Source: an uncultured Roseiflexaceae bacterium
GTDB lineage: Bacteria; Chloroflexota; Chloroflexia; Chloroflexales; Roseiflexaceae
Direction: 5' to 3'
DNA length: 64,000 nucleotides
NCBI GenBank assembly: GCA_937988885.1
Contig: CALKHR010000019.1
Location: 3,246-67,245 of the forward strand
Position 1 is the stretch's first letter, and each line of letters starts with the position of its first letter. Under the pieces are notes generated by a model. The model was given only the letters and a program-made list of their open reading frames with translations. It searched no databases and had not been told where the DNA came from. A program made the position numbers and the translations under genes. Positions 34,848 through 44,582 of this stretch are shown piece by piece.

Positions 34848-35372
34848 CTAGCCGTCTGTAATCGCGTCGCGGAGCCGTAGAGCAGCGATTTTGCAGATCT
34901 CGTCGAGTGCGGTGGCGATCTCTTGTTCGCGGGTGTGCTTGAGCCGTTGCTCGAAATGCGCTAGGATACTCTCTTTGGTGTGCTCGCGCACGCAGATCAC
35001 GAACGGGAAGCCGAAGGTGGTGCTGTAGGCTTGGTTGAGTCTGGTGAAGGTGGCGAATTGTTCGGGAGTCAGCCGATCAAGGCCTGCCGAGGCTTGTTCC
35101 CGTGTCGATTCGGGCGTGAGTTCGCCTGCGATGGCTGCGCGTCCGGCGAGATCGGGATGGGCGCGGATAAGGGCGATCTGCTTCTCGATGGGTGCCCGCT
35201 TGACCGTGGCGCAAAGCGCGGCGTGCAGTTCTTCGCGGGATGCGAAGGGGCGCGCTGCCCAAGTGTCAGCCGCGATCCAAGGGCTTTTTTCAAATACAAA
35301 GCCAAGCGCGGCCTCGAACGCTGCTTGATCCAGGGCGTTGATTGCCGCGAGCGTGAGTGGTGTGCTTGCCAT
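34848..35372 (-). CDS. uraD: 2-oxo-4-hydroxy-4-carboxy-5-ureidoimidazoline decarboxylase
   Basis: A 174-residue protein of the OHCU decarboxylase family. Family signatures include IRAHPDLAGRAA with the catalytic His region, LTPESTREQASAGLDRL, and FGFPFVICVREHTKESIL. It decarboxylates OHCU to S-allantoin, the third step from urate. Length matches stand-alone UraD. First gene of the minus-strand purine operon; the intervening 5-hydroxyisourate hydrolase (about 110 residues) is not seen in the window, nor is allantoinase. The ribosome binding site before the ATG is weak. The gene diverges from the M23 peptidase gene across a 217-base promoter region. Confidence 0.93.
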   Translation of the reverse strand: MASTPLTLAAINALDQAAFEAALGFVFEKSPWIAADTWAARPFASREELHAALCATVKRAPIEKQIALIRAHPDLAGRAAIAGELTPESTREQASAGLDRLTPEQFATFTRLNQAYSTTFGFPFVICVREHTKESILAHFEQRLKHTREQEIATALDEICKIAALRLRDAITDG

Positions 35373-35589
35373 GGCTTACTCGCTGTGCCAGCGCGGCGCT
35401 GCAGGAGGAGGTGTGAGCACAACGCTGTGCAGATAGGGCTTTCAGAACCGAAAGTGCAGCCAGTATAGCCCGTCGTTTCGGCGATGTCAAGCATTGCTCG
35501 AAGGATGCTGAACGCCTCGGCGCTTGCAGCATGGTGCACCTTCCGCTATACTTCGATGCGTTGGTATATTCAGTTGGGCAACGATTTTT

Positions 35590-37437
35590 GTGGAAATTCC
35601 TCCCCGTCAACGCTATCAATACCGTCGCCGTTTGGTGGCCGCACGTCGCCGCCGCATTGGCATGAGCATCGGTGCGTTGTTGGTGATCCTGCTGGGTTGT
35701 GTGCTGTGGCTGCGGCAACCCCGTCAGGTGACAGCGCCCGAGCAGCCGACGCCAACGGTCGATGCTTCGCGCCCTTCGCCAACGCCGACCTCGGTGCTCC
35801 AGCCTACCACTCCGCCGATCGCCAGCGAGCCGACCGCCGAGCAACCCAACGAGACGCCTGTCGTGCAGCTCGCCTCGTTCTTCGACGATAGGCGCTTCAC
35901 CTACGAGCCGAATTTCTACGCGCCCGAAGTGCAGGCGTTCCTCGATTCGCAGCCCGGCACGCTCAAGAATCTGGCGTTTGTGGTGGGCGAGCGGCGGCAC
36001 TCCTTCGCCGAGGTGCTGATCGGCCAAACCAGTTACTACAGCATCAATCCGAAGGTGATTCTGGCGCTGATCGAGGCGCAGAGCGGCGCGGTGACGAGTC
36101 CGAACCCGTCCGCCGATCAGATCGGCTGGGCGGTGGGCTACCGTGGCGAGAACGGTAACCGCCGTGGTTTAACGTCGCAGGTGCGCTGGGCCGTGCGCCA
36201 ATTGCTGCTGGCAAAACTCGCCTACCCGAACTACGAGCCGCTCACCTTCGCCGATAATTCGAGCGTGCCCGCCACGCCCGGCATGAGCCTGAGCGAGTAC
36301 AGCATCGCGCGGGTGCTCGCGCCAACCACCACGCCCGATCGATTGCCCGCGCTGATGTCGCGCTTCCTCGATACTTACACCCGTCTGTTCGGCGATCCAC
36401 GCGTGCCGCCGACCGATTGGCCCGCGCCCGCTGAGCCATTCCTGTATTGGCCGCTGGAGAAGCCCGCCCAAGTCACCTCGTTCTTCGATCACGGCGGTCC
36501 GTTCCTTACCCGCATCTTCCAGAACGGCGTGGTGACGTACTGGGGCCGTCGGGAGGTTGACCTGGCGATCGCCTACAACGGGCACGATGGCTGGGATTAC
36601 GCGGTCGCGCCGCCCGACATGATCCTCGCCGCCGCCGATGGGCAGGTGGTGTTCGCGGGCAATGCCGATGATGGATGCGCCACCCGTTCGGTCGTGATCG
36701 ACCACGGCAACGGCTACCGCACGCTGTACTGGCACCTGCACCGCATCGACGTGGCGATCGGCGATACGGTGGCGCGTGGGCAGCCGATTGGCATGGCTGG
36801 CAGCAGCGGATGCGCGACCGGGCCGCACTTGCACTTTGGCGTGCAGTACTTGGGGCGCAACGTCGATCCGTATGGCTGGTGCTCGCCCGATGCCGACCCG
36901 TGGGCCGTCCACGGCGCTGGTGCCGAGAGTCGCTGGCTCTGGGCCGATCGCCCTTCGCCCTGCGGTGAACTGCCGTCCGACGTTATTCTGGTCGATACCG
37001 ATTCGCCCGATTTCTTCCACGAGGGAGAGGGTTGGCAGGCGATACCCATCGGCTATGGCGGCGAGGCGCTGTTTGTGCCATCGACCGCCGGGGTCGAGGC
37101 GCTGTTCCCGTGGGAGTTGCGCCCGCTGACCGCGCCCGCCGTGGCCGTCTGGAAGCCGACACTGCCCGCCGCAGGCCTGTATCGTGTGTTGGCCTACGTG
37201 CCCTACGCGCTGAGCGGCCTCGATGATGCCCGTGAGGTGCGCTACCACATTCGCTACAGCGGCGGCGAGGCCGAGATCGAGATCGACGCGCAGCTACACG
37301 CCAACGATTGGGTTGACCTGGGCACGTATCAGTTCGATCCCGCCGATCAGCCGACCGTCTCCACCAGCAATTTGGTCGAAGCGAGCGAACGCAGCGTTTG
37401 GGCCGATGCGCTGATTTGGGTGCCCGTGGTCGAATAG
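35590..37437 (+). CDS. Membrane-anchored M23-family peptidase (LytM-like)
   Basis: About 615 residues. An Arg-rich N-terminus (YRRRLVAARRRRIG) precedes one TM segment (SIGALLVILLGCVLWL), then a Pro/Thr-rich linker. An alpha-helical lysozyme-like or unknown region (about 95-290) is followed by an M23 beta-barrel (about 300-450) with zinc motifs HDGWDYAV (HxxxD) and HLHFG, plus WHLHRID. The last 150 residues form a golvesin/CBM-like beta domain (LPAAGLYRVLAYVPY). It probably cuts or binds peptidoglycan peptides outside the cell; cell envelope maintenance is the expected role. The start is uncertain: GTG at 35590 keeps the positive N-terminus but lacks a good ribosome binding site; ATG at 35662 would remove it. 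Confidence 0.87.
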   Translation: MEIPPRQRYQYRRRLVAARRRRIGMSIGALLVILLGCVLWLRQPRQVTAPEQPTPTVDASRPSPTPTSVLQPTTPPIASEPTAEQPNETPVVQLASFFDDRRFTYEPNFYAPEVQAFLDSQPGTLKNLAFVVGERRHSFAEVLIGQTSYYSINPKVILALIEAQSGAVTSPNPSADQIGWAVGYRGENGNRRGLTSQVRWAVRQLLLAKLAYPNYEPLTFADNSSVPATPGMSLSEYSIARVLAPTTTPDRLPALMSRFLDTYTRLFGDPRVPPTDWPAPAEPFLYWPLEKPAQVTSFFDHGGPFLTRIFQNGVVTYWGRREVDLAIAYNGHDGWDYAVAPPDMILAAADGQVVFAGNADDGCATRSVVIDHGNGYRTLYWHLHRIDVAIGDTVARGQPIGMAGSSGCATGPHLHFGVQYLGRNVDPYGWCSPDADPWAVHGAGAESRWLWADRPSPCGELPSDVILVDTDSPDFFHEGEGWQAIPIGYGGEALFVPSTAGVEALFPWELRPLTAPAVAVWKPTLPAAGLYRVLAYVPYALSGLDDAREVRYHIRYSGGEAEIEIDAQLHANDWVDLGTYQFDPADQPTVSTSNLVEASERSVWADALIWVPVVE

Positions 37438-37598
37438 TATTCTACTTTTGTCGGGTACCAGATCGCGGAGCGATGTGCTATCATACTTATGGTGAGAGAT
37501 TGGCAGCGTTCACGCCAGAGCTATCGAGCGTGAGCGAGGAACCATCGGTCGTATTGCCCGAACGGTCGTAATAAGGACCATTGCAATAGGCAAAGCCC

Positions 37599-39566
37599 AT
37601 GTTACCAACACAAACGCCGATTTCGCAGATGTTGCTCGAAGAGCTGCGTGGCACATCGCCACAAATCGTCGAACTGCTCGACCAACTCGCCGCCAATCCG
37701 GCGCTCGAAGTGCGTCGCACCTACTTGCGTCAGCTTGGCGCGCTGTGGTATCGCCAAGAGGGTGAGCCGGGCGTGCTGGCCGAATTGGGCTTGGCACTGG
37801 TCGAACAATATCAGTTGGACCCTGGCGTGGCGCTCGCCGAATTGTTGATGGCCTATGGGGCCGCCCGCGAGGAGCAGCGCACACGCGAGTGGGAAGAGCA
37901 CTTGATGCGCCGCATGGCCGAGCTGCGCGGCCTGCATAAAGTGATCTCGGCTGCAAACTCCACCCTCGATCTCGATACCTCGATGCGCACGGTCGTCGAT
38001 ACGGTGGCCGAGGTGATCGGCGTCGAGGCCTGTTCGGTCTATTTGTACGATAAAAACACCGACGATCTGACGCTGCGGGCCACCCGTGGCTTGAACGTCG
38101 CTGCGATCGGTCAGGTGCGCCTGCCGCTCGGCGAGGGCATCACCGGTGCTGCCGCACGCGAGGGCCGCCCGATCGCGGTGGTCGATGTCAAGACCGATAC
38201 GCGCTTCCACGTGGAGCCTGGCTTGGATGAAGATCCGTTCCGTTCGATCTTGGCGGTGCCGATTGTGTTGTTCAGTGCCGAGCGCTACCACTTCGGCGCC
38301 GATAAGCTGCAGGGCGTCATCACCATTCAGAGCTACGGCCCCCGCGAGTTCACCCCCGAAGAGATCAGCTTTGTTGAGACGGTTGCGGGCGAGTTGGCCT
38401 TCTTCATCGCCAACGCCCAACTGTACCAGTACACGGGCGAGCAGCTTCACCAAAAACTGCGCGAATTGACCACGCTCCAGCAAGTCTCCAAGAGCATCGC
38501 CGAGCAGCTCGATCTGCAGAGCGTGTTGAAGCTGATCGTGGCCAAGGCGGTGGAGTTGGCGCATGTCGATCGGGCCGATATCTTCCACTGCGAGGAGGGT
38601 GGCGAACTGAAGTTGGCCGCGACGTACGGTGGCGCGCATCGGGGCGGCGTGCTGAGCTTTATCGCCCAGGCCGTGCGCGATGCCCGACCGCTGCACGTGT
38701 TGAACGCCTACAGCGATTCGCGCTTCCCCGAGTTGCCGCAGGTCGCCGTTGAGGAGGGCTTCCACTCGCTGTTCTGTATGCCGTTGCGCGTCCAGCGCGA
38801 GCAGACGATCGGCGCGATCGTGCTGTACACCCGCGAGGCTCGGCTGTTCGACTACGAGCAGGTGCGCTTGCTCTCGACTTTCGCCGATGAGGCAGCCATC
38901 GCGCTTGAGAACGCCCGCCTGTACGATATCAGTCAGCGCTCGTTGGCGGTGAAATCCGCGATGCTTCAGGAGATGCACCACCGCGTGCGCAACAACCTGC
39001 AAACCATCTCGGCCCTGCTGACGATGCAGCAGCGGCGCTTGGACCCGAACGGCAAGGGCGCTGCGGCGCTGCGCGATAGTGTGGCCCGCATCCAGGCGAT
39101 CGCCGCCGTGCACAATCTGCTGTGCCGCGCCGATATCGGTGTGACGACCATCGATGCGGTGGCGCGCTTGATCGTCGAGAATGCGCAGGTGAGCTTGGTG
39201 GCGCCCGATCGCCCGATCGCCTTCAAGGTGCTTGGCGAGACGGTCGAGGTCGAGTCTCGCGAGGCGACTTCGCTGGCGATTGTGTTGAACGAGTTGGTGG
39301 TCAATGCGTTGTCGCACGGCCTCACGGTCGAGGGCGGCTCGGTGATCGTGGAGACGTTCATTCAGGACGGCTCGATCATCGTTGAGGTGCGCGACGATGG
39401 CCCATCGCACGCGCCCGTGACGGAATCGACATCGGGCAGCGGCTTGGGTCTGCAAATTATCCGCACGCTCGTCACCGATGATCTTGAAGGCTCGTTCGAG
39501 CTTATTCAGCAAGACGGTTGGATGTGCGCACGTGTTCGCTTCCCACAGCGGGTTGGGCGCGAATAG
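37599..39566 (+). CDS. GAF-GAF histidine kinase (PdtaS/HWE-like)
   Basis: A 655-residue cytoplasmic sensor kinase. An N-terminal helical segment (1-110) is followed by two GAF domains (about 120-275 and 300-440), then a HisKA_2 domain with tandem His460-His461 in EMHHRVRNNLQTISALLTMQ and an HATPase domain (NELVVNALSHGL, DDGPSH, GSGLGLQII). The HHRVRNNLQ form is typical of PdtaS-type and related two-component kinases that often work with ANTAR or single-domain regulators. No TM segment. Ligand unknown. No response regulator is adjacent. The gene ends 37 bases before a strong terminator. Confidence 0.93.
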   Translation: MLPTQTPISQMLLEELRGTSPQIVELLDQLAANPALEVRRTYLRQLGALWYRQEGEPGVLAELGLALVEQYQLDPGVALAELLMAYGAAREEQRTREWEEHLMRRMAELRGLHKVISAANSTLDLDTSMRTVVDTVAEVIGVEACSVYLYDKNTDDLTLRATRGLNVAAIGQVRLPLGEGITGAAAREGRPIAVVDVKTDTRFHVEPGLDEDPFRSILAVPIVLFSAERYHFGADKLQGVITIQSYGPREFTPEEISFVETVAGELAFFIANAQLYQYTGEQLHQKLRELTTLQQVSKSIAEQLDLQSVLKLIVAKAVELAHVDRADIFHCEEGGELKLAATYGGAHRGGVLSFIAQAVRDARPLHVLNAYSDSRFPELPQVAVEEGFHSLFCMPLRVQREQTIGAIVLYTREARLFDYEQVRLLSTFADEAAIALENARLYDISQRSLAVKSAMLQEMHHRVRNNLQTISALLTMQQRRLDPNGKGAAALRDSVARIQAIAAVHNLLCRADIGVTTIDAVARLIVENAQVSLVAPDRPIAFKVLGETVEVESREATSLAIVLNELVVNALSHGLTVEGGSVIVETFIQDGSIIVEVRDDGPSHAPVTESTSGSGLGLQIIRTLVTDDLEGSFELIQQDGWMCARVRFPQRVGRE

Positions 39567-39602
39567 CGGGGCGTTAGGCCACCGGCCTCACATACGAAGA
39601 CA

Positions 39603-39633
39603 GCGCAGATCACACGATCTGCGCCATTTTTTT
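39603..39633 (+). terminator. Rho-independent terminator after the GAF kinase gene
   Basis: A perfect 9-bp stem, GCGCAGATC (39603-39611) and GATCTGCGC (39616-39624), with an ACAC loop, followed by CA and seven T residues. This is a textbook intrinsic terminator on the plus strand, 37 bases after the kinase stop codon. Confidence 0.92.
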
Positions 39634-39676
39634 ATGGTACTATACGATACTCGTGCTCACGAAAAGTAGGTGCAAT

Positions 39677-40774
39677 ATGTCAGAGCGAATAGAGAAGTTA
39701 GCGGCGGCGCTCACCGCGAATAAGCTGGCTGCCATGGCCATTGTGCCCGGCGCCAACCTGCAATACCTGGCTGGCCTCGATATGCATCGGAGCGAGCGGC
39801 TCACCGTGGCGCTGTTCCCGGCCAACGGCCAGCCCGCAATGGTGATCCCGTCGCTGGAGCAGCCACGCGCCCAGGCGCAGGCCACCGTTCCGATCACCTT
39901 TTACCCTTGGCACGATAGCGACGGCCCATACGATGCGCTGCGCCGCTGCCTTGAGGATCTCGGGCTTCATGGGCAACGCATCGGTGTTGAGTACGCGTTG
40001 ATGCGGGTGCTGGAACTGCGCGGTATGGAGCTGGTGGCCGAGATCCAGGCCGAGGACGGCTCGCAGATTATGGCGAGCCTCCGCTCGGTGAAGGATGCAG
40101 AAGAACTTGCTGCGATGCGCGAGGCGGTGAAGATTATCGAGGAGGCGTTGCAGGTGGCGATCAGCCAGGTCCGCGTGGGTATGACCGAGCGCGAACTTGC
40201 GGCGATCTGGGAGCAGGCGATCGTCGATCGCGGCAGCAGCCCCACCTTCCCTTCGATTGTGGCGAGCGGCCCGAACAGCGCCAACCCACATCACACGAAC
40301 ACAGACCGCAAGTTGCAGGCTGGCGACCTGATCGTGATGGACGGTGGCGCGTTCTACAACGGCTACCAATCCGACATCACCCGCACGATCGCGTTGGGCG
40401 AGCCGAGCGCCGAGGCGCGCCGGATCTACGAGTTGGTGAAGGCCGCCAACGCGGCTGGGCGCGCTGCGAGCCGTCCGGGCGCTACAGGTGCCGAGATCGA
40501 CCGCGCCGCTCGCGCCGAGATCGAGGCTGGCGGCTACGGCCCGCAGTTCTTGCACCGCACGGGCCACGGCCTGGGCATCGAGGGCCATGAGGCGCCCTAC
40601 ATCGTTTCGACCAATCACGAGCCACTGCCCGTCGGCGCGACGTTCACGATTGAGCCGGGCATCTACGTGGCGGGCGTGGGCGGCGTGCGCATCGAGGACG
40701 ATGTGGTGATCACTGCCGATGGCAGCGAGAGCCTGACGACCTTCGAGCGCGAACTGATCGTTGTGCCTGCCTAG
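39677..40774 (+). CDS. M24-family Xaa-Pro aminopeptidase/dipeptidase
   Basis: A 365-residue pita-bread metallopeptidase. The N-terminal creatinase-like domain (1-130) is followed by the catalytic domain with the five metal ligands in DGGAFYNGYQSDITR (two Asp), HRTGHGLGIEGHE (His), TIEPGIY (Glu) and GVRIEDDVV (Glu). The His of HHTNTD is the usual proton relay. It should release N-terminal residues before proline, or cut Xaa-Pro dipeptides, in the cytoplasm. The ATG at 39677 follows GTAGGTGCAAT; eight extra codons upstream have no ribosome binding site. It is the first gene after a terminator and is followed by scpB. Confidence 0.94.
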   Translation: MSERIEKLAAALTANKLAAMAIVPGANLQYLAGLDMHRSERLTVALFPANGQPAMVIPSLEQPRAQAQATVPITFYPWHDSDGPYDALRRCLEDLGLHGQRIGVEYALMRVLELRGMELVAEIQAEDGSQIMASLRSVKDAEELAAMREAVKIIEEALQVAISQVRVGMTERELAAIWEQAIVDRGSSPTFPSIVASGPNSANPHHTNTDRKLQAGDLIVMDGGAFYNGYQSDITRTIALGEPSAEARRIYELVKAANAAGRAASRPGATGAEIDRAARAEIEAGGYGPQFLHRTGHGLGIEGHEAPYIVSTNHEPLPVGATFTIEPGIYVAGVGGVRIEDDVVITADGSESLTTFERELIVVPA

Positions 40775-40782
40775 CGTGATAC

Positions 40783-40811
40783 GCGGCTGCCCGTTGTGCT
40801 GTGGCAGCCGC
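40783..40811 (+). other. Strong hairpin between the M24 peptidase gene and scpB
   Basis: GCGGCTGCC (40783-40791) and GGCAGCCGC (40803-40811) form a perfect 9-bp GC-rich stem with an 11-base loop. No T-tract follows. It sits 8 bases after one stop codon and 16 bases before the scpB ATG, so it may insulate mRNA stability or modulate scpB translation. It argues against the upstream GTG at 40801 as the scpB start. Confidence 0.6.
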
Positions 40812-40827
40812 ATCCAAACATCGTGTT

Positions 40828-41385
40828 ATGCAACAGAAACCGCTGATCGATCTTCCTCCCGTGCCGAAGCCCACGACGGTGCAGTTGATCGAGAGTCTGC
40901 TGTTTATTGCTGGTGAGCCGCTGACGGTCACGCAGTTGGCGCACACCCTGGAGCTCTCCGCCGATGCGGTGGAGGCCGCGCTCGACGAATTGGCGACAGC
41001 GTGTTTGCAGCGCGGTATCCGCCTGCAGCGTTCGGGCGATAGTGTGCAGTTTGTCTCGGCTCCCGAGGCCGCGCCGATCATCGAGCGTTTCTTGGGCATC
41101 GGCCCGCAGCCGCGCCCCTCGGCGGCGGCGCTCGAGACCTTGGCGATCATCGCCTACCGCCAGCCCATCACCAAAGCGCAGATCGAGGCCATCCGTGGGG
41201 TGGACAGCAGCGGTGTGGTGCGGGCGCTGTTGGCCCGTGACCTGATCATGGAGGCTGGGCGACTCGAGACGCTGGGCCGTCCGATTCTCTACGCGACGAC
41301 GCCCGAGTTCCTGCGGCAGTTCGGGCTGACGAGCTTGAGCGAACTGCCGGAGATCGAACTGCCGGAGGCCGCCCCGCCGAGTTGA
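40828..41385 (+). CDS. scpB: Segregation and condensation protein B
   Basis: A 185-residue ScpB homologue with two winged-helix domains. Recognisable segments are LIESLLFIAGEPLTVTQLA at the N-terminus, then PSAAALETLAIIAYRQPITKAQIEAIRGVDSSGVV, which is the ScpB signature, and a tail LGRPILYATTPEFLRQFGL. ScpB joins ScpA and SMC in the bacterial condensin that organises newly replicated origin regions. scpA is not adjacent. The ATG at 40828 is preferred over GTG 40801 because a hairpin spans the latter. The origin of replication follows directly. Confidence 0.93.
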   Translation: MQQKPLIDLPPVPKPTTVQLIESLLFIAGEPLTVTQLAHTLELSADAVEAALDELATACLQRGIRLQRSGDSVQFVSAPEAAPIIERFLGIGPQPRPSAAALETLAIIAYRQPITKAQIEAIRGVDSSGVVRALLARDLIMEAGRLETLGRPILYATTPEFLRQFGLTSLSELPEIELPEAAPPS

Positions 41386-41476
41386 CCCGCACGAATCGCG
41401 GTGGATCAGGCACTGTAGGGCGACTGCTAGCGTTTGTGGGAGTTTCTCACGACGATCTATTCTATGGTGTGTAAGG

Positions 41477-41637
41477 TTGTTCACAGACCGCCAAATTTAT
41501 CCACAAAGGCTCACTCCTATCCACATCTGTGTGGATAACGTTTGACAGAATCACGATGTAGTGAATGACTGATTAGGAAGGGGAATCTGACGGACGACAA
41601 AAGCTGCTCCTCGAAGTTATCCACATGCTGTGGATAT
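41477..41637. other. oriC: Putative chromosomal replication origin (oriC), DnaA-box cluster
   Basis: Within 161 bases there are six DnaA-box-like 9-mers. Three are perfect TTATCCACA: 41497-41505 (plus), 41530-41538 (minus) and 41617-41625 (plus). Three have one mismatch to TTATNCACA: TTGTTCACA 41477-41485, CTATCCACA 41517-41525, and ATATCCACA at 41629-41637 (minus). The last two boxes face each other across three bases. The cluster lies in a 529-base non-coding gap between scpB and dnaA; the part nearer dnaA (41640-41830) is richer in AT and could hold the unwinding element. The gap carries no other gene. Confidence 0.88.
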
Positions 41638-41813
41638 GTGGCTCGACATATTGGAGTGATTCGGGCCTAGATCCCGCAAGCGCTATCGGTATACGAGACC
41701 TAAGGAGTATAAGCAATCGTAATAGAAATGCCTCGTGTTTCCGCTTGATAAGTGAGAGCGCATGAGGTATGATCTCGATCAATATGCGGTTGATGCAATT
41801 CTTCTCAAAACCC

Positions 41814-41829
41814 TTGTACTTAAGTACAA
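41814..41829. promoter_or_regulatory. 16-bp perfect palindrome upstream of dnaA
   Basis: TTGTACTTAAGTACAA is a perfect 16-bp palindrome 85 bases before the dnaA start and about 175 bases after the DnaA-box cluster. Its symmetry and AT-rich centre suggest a dimeric repressor site controlling dnaA or the origin. No DnaA box overlaps it. Confidence 0.55.
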
Positions 41830-41914
41830 ACGTTCGCTCTAGTATTGATGCATGGGCATGTGTCGAGGGGGACGCAGACCCTTTAGCTTGTTGGTGCAAA
41901 TGATGGAGGTTGCT

Positions 41915-43357
<1,443 letters not shown>

Positions 43358-43399
43358 CCCTTTGGGGTGTGCAACGCACTTGTTGTAGTGTGTGATGAT

Positions 43400-43420
43400 G
43401 GGGGTGGCGATGCCGCCCCC
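43400..43420 (+). terminator. Possible terminator after dnaA
   Basis: GGGGGTGGC (43400-43408) pairs with GCCGCCCCC (43412-43420), one T-G wobble, with a GAT loop, 43 bases after the dnaA stop. The following GTTTGTGTGT is only a weak T-tract. Confidence 0.6.
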
Positions 43421-43485
43421 GTTTGTGTGTCTGGCGTTATGATTTTTGACGTGCTCACAACCTCCTGATGCTTTCAGAAATGCTC

Positions 43486-43621
43486 TTATACCAAACCCGG
43501 TTGGACAGTATCAGTAACAAACTCGTTTTAGCCTGCGGCAGCAAGGTATTTGACGTTTTTTGTGGTGTCGAGGCGCTGCGCATAGCAGCGCCTCGACACC
43601 ACCTTCCCTGAAGTGGTATTA
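43486..43621 (+). repeat. MITE-like repeat, copy 1
   Basis: A 136-base element bounded by TTATACCA and TGGTATTA (imperfect terminal inverted repeats). Its centre is a perfect 18-bp hairpin, arms 43562-43579 and 43585-43602, loop GCATA. A second copy in reverse orientation lies at 61193-61326 and shares the segments GCCTGCGGCAGCAAGGTAT and CACCACCTTCC. No coding capacity. It lies in the 328-base gap between dnaA and the SDR gene. The right end is close to a TATACT at 43646-43651 that may be the -10 box of the SDR gene. Confidence 0.85.
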
Positions 43622-43685
43622 GCAACACACATCAGCCAAACTTGGTATACTCAACCGCAAACCGTTCAGCACAAAGGAGATCACC

Positions 43686-44393
43686 ATGCTTCTCAATGGG
43701 AAAGTAGCGCTGGTCACTGGCGGCACGGGCGGGCTTGGCACGGCGGTGGTGGCAACGCTGGCCGAGGCGGGCGCGCTTGTCGATGTGCCGTTCCGAGATG
43801 CCGAATCGTTCGAGCGGCTGCGCCAGGAGTTGGCCACACCCGAACGCATCAGCGGCGCTGCGCTGGAGCTCACCGACGAAGCCGCTGTCAACGCCTATGT
43901 CGAGGCGCTGGCCGCCCAACACGGCAAGATCGACATTTTGGTGAATGTCGCTGGCGCGTTCGCTGGCGGAAAGCCCGTCCACGAGACGCCCTGGTCGGTC
44001 TGGCAGCAGCAGCTCGATATCAACCTCAAGACCGCTGTGCTCGTCTCGCAGGCGACCGTGCCGTACATGCTCGCCCACGGCGGCTCGATCATCAACGTCA
44101 GTTCGCGCACCGCCACGCAATCTGCCGCTAAACTGGCCGCCTACGCTGCCTCCAAGCGGGCCGTGCTGCAACTCACCGAGGCGATGGCCGCCGAACTGCG
44201 CGAGTTTGATATCACCGTCAACGCCGTGCTGCCCAGCGTGATCGACACGCCCACCAACCGTCAGGGCAGGCCCAACGCCGACTATAGCCACTGGGTAAAG
44301 CCGCAGGATATCGCCAAAGTGATCCTGTTCCTGGCTGGTCCCGATGCGCGCATCATCAGCGGCGCGAGCATCCCGGTATACGGGCGGGCCTAG
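43686..44393 (+). CDS. Short-chain dehydrogenase/reductase
   Basis: A 235-residue SDR with cofactor motif TGGTGGLGTA near residue 11, the NVAG variant of the NNAG motif, and catalytic Ser in INVSSRTA, Tyr and Lys in YAASK. The C-terminal VYGRA ending is short. Substrate is unknown; it resembles 3-oxoacyl-ACP-reductase-like SDRs. AAAGGAGATCACC precedes the ATG. The basic residue expected for NADP preference is present as Arg after beta-2 (PFRDAES), which suggests NADP(H). It stands alone, with a MITE-like element directly upstream. Confidence 0.92.
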   Translation: MLLNGKVALVTGGTGGLGTAVVATLAEAGALVDVPFRDAESFERLRQELATPERISGAALELTDEAAVNAYVEALAAQHGKIDILVNVAGAFAGGKPVHETPWSVWQQQLDINLKTAVLVSQATVPYMLAHGGSIINVSSRTATQSAAKLAAYAASKRAVLQLTEAMAAELREFDITVNAVLPSVIDTPTNRQGRPNADYSHWVKPQDIAKVILFLAGPDARIISGASIPVYGRA

Positions 44394-44582
44394 CGCCTTC
44401 CTTGAAAGCGTTTTTTGAGGATGCTACAATAGTTTGAGACTGCCTACGCTCCATCATTCAGTTTTTCGATCATTGTTGTGTGATCTTCCCAAGGCGACAA
44501 GTGATTGCATAGTTGCAGTACAATGCGCCGAGCAGTGCGTGTGCCGCTGCTTGAGTTCTCTGTTAGTACGAGAAGGAATCTC

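Noticed and set aside
37602..39512. A 636-codon open frame on the minus strand
   Set aside because: Antisense to the GAF histidine kinase with third-position GC of the sense gene; low-complexity His/Arg/Gln-rich product.
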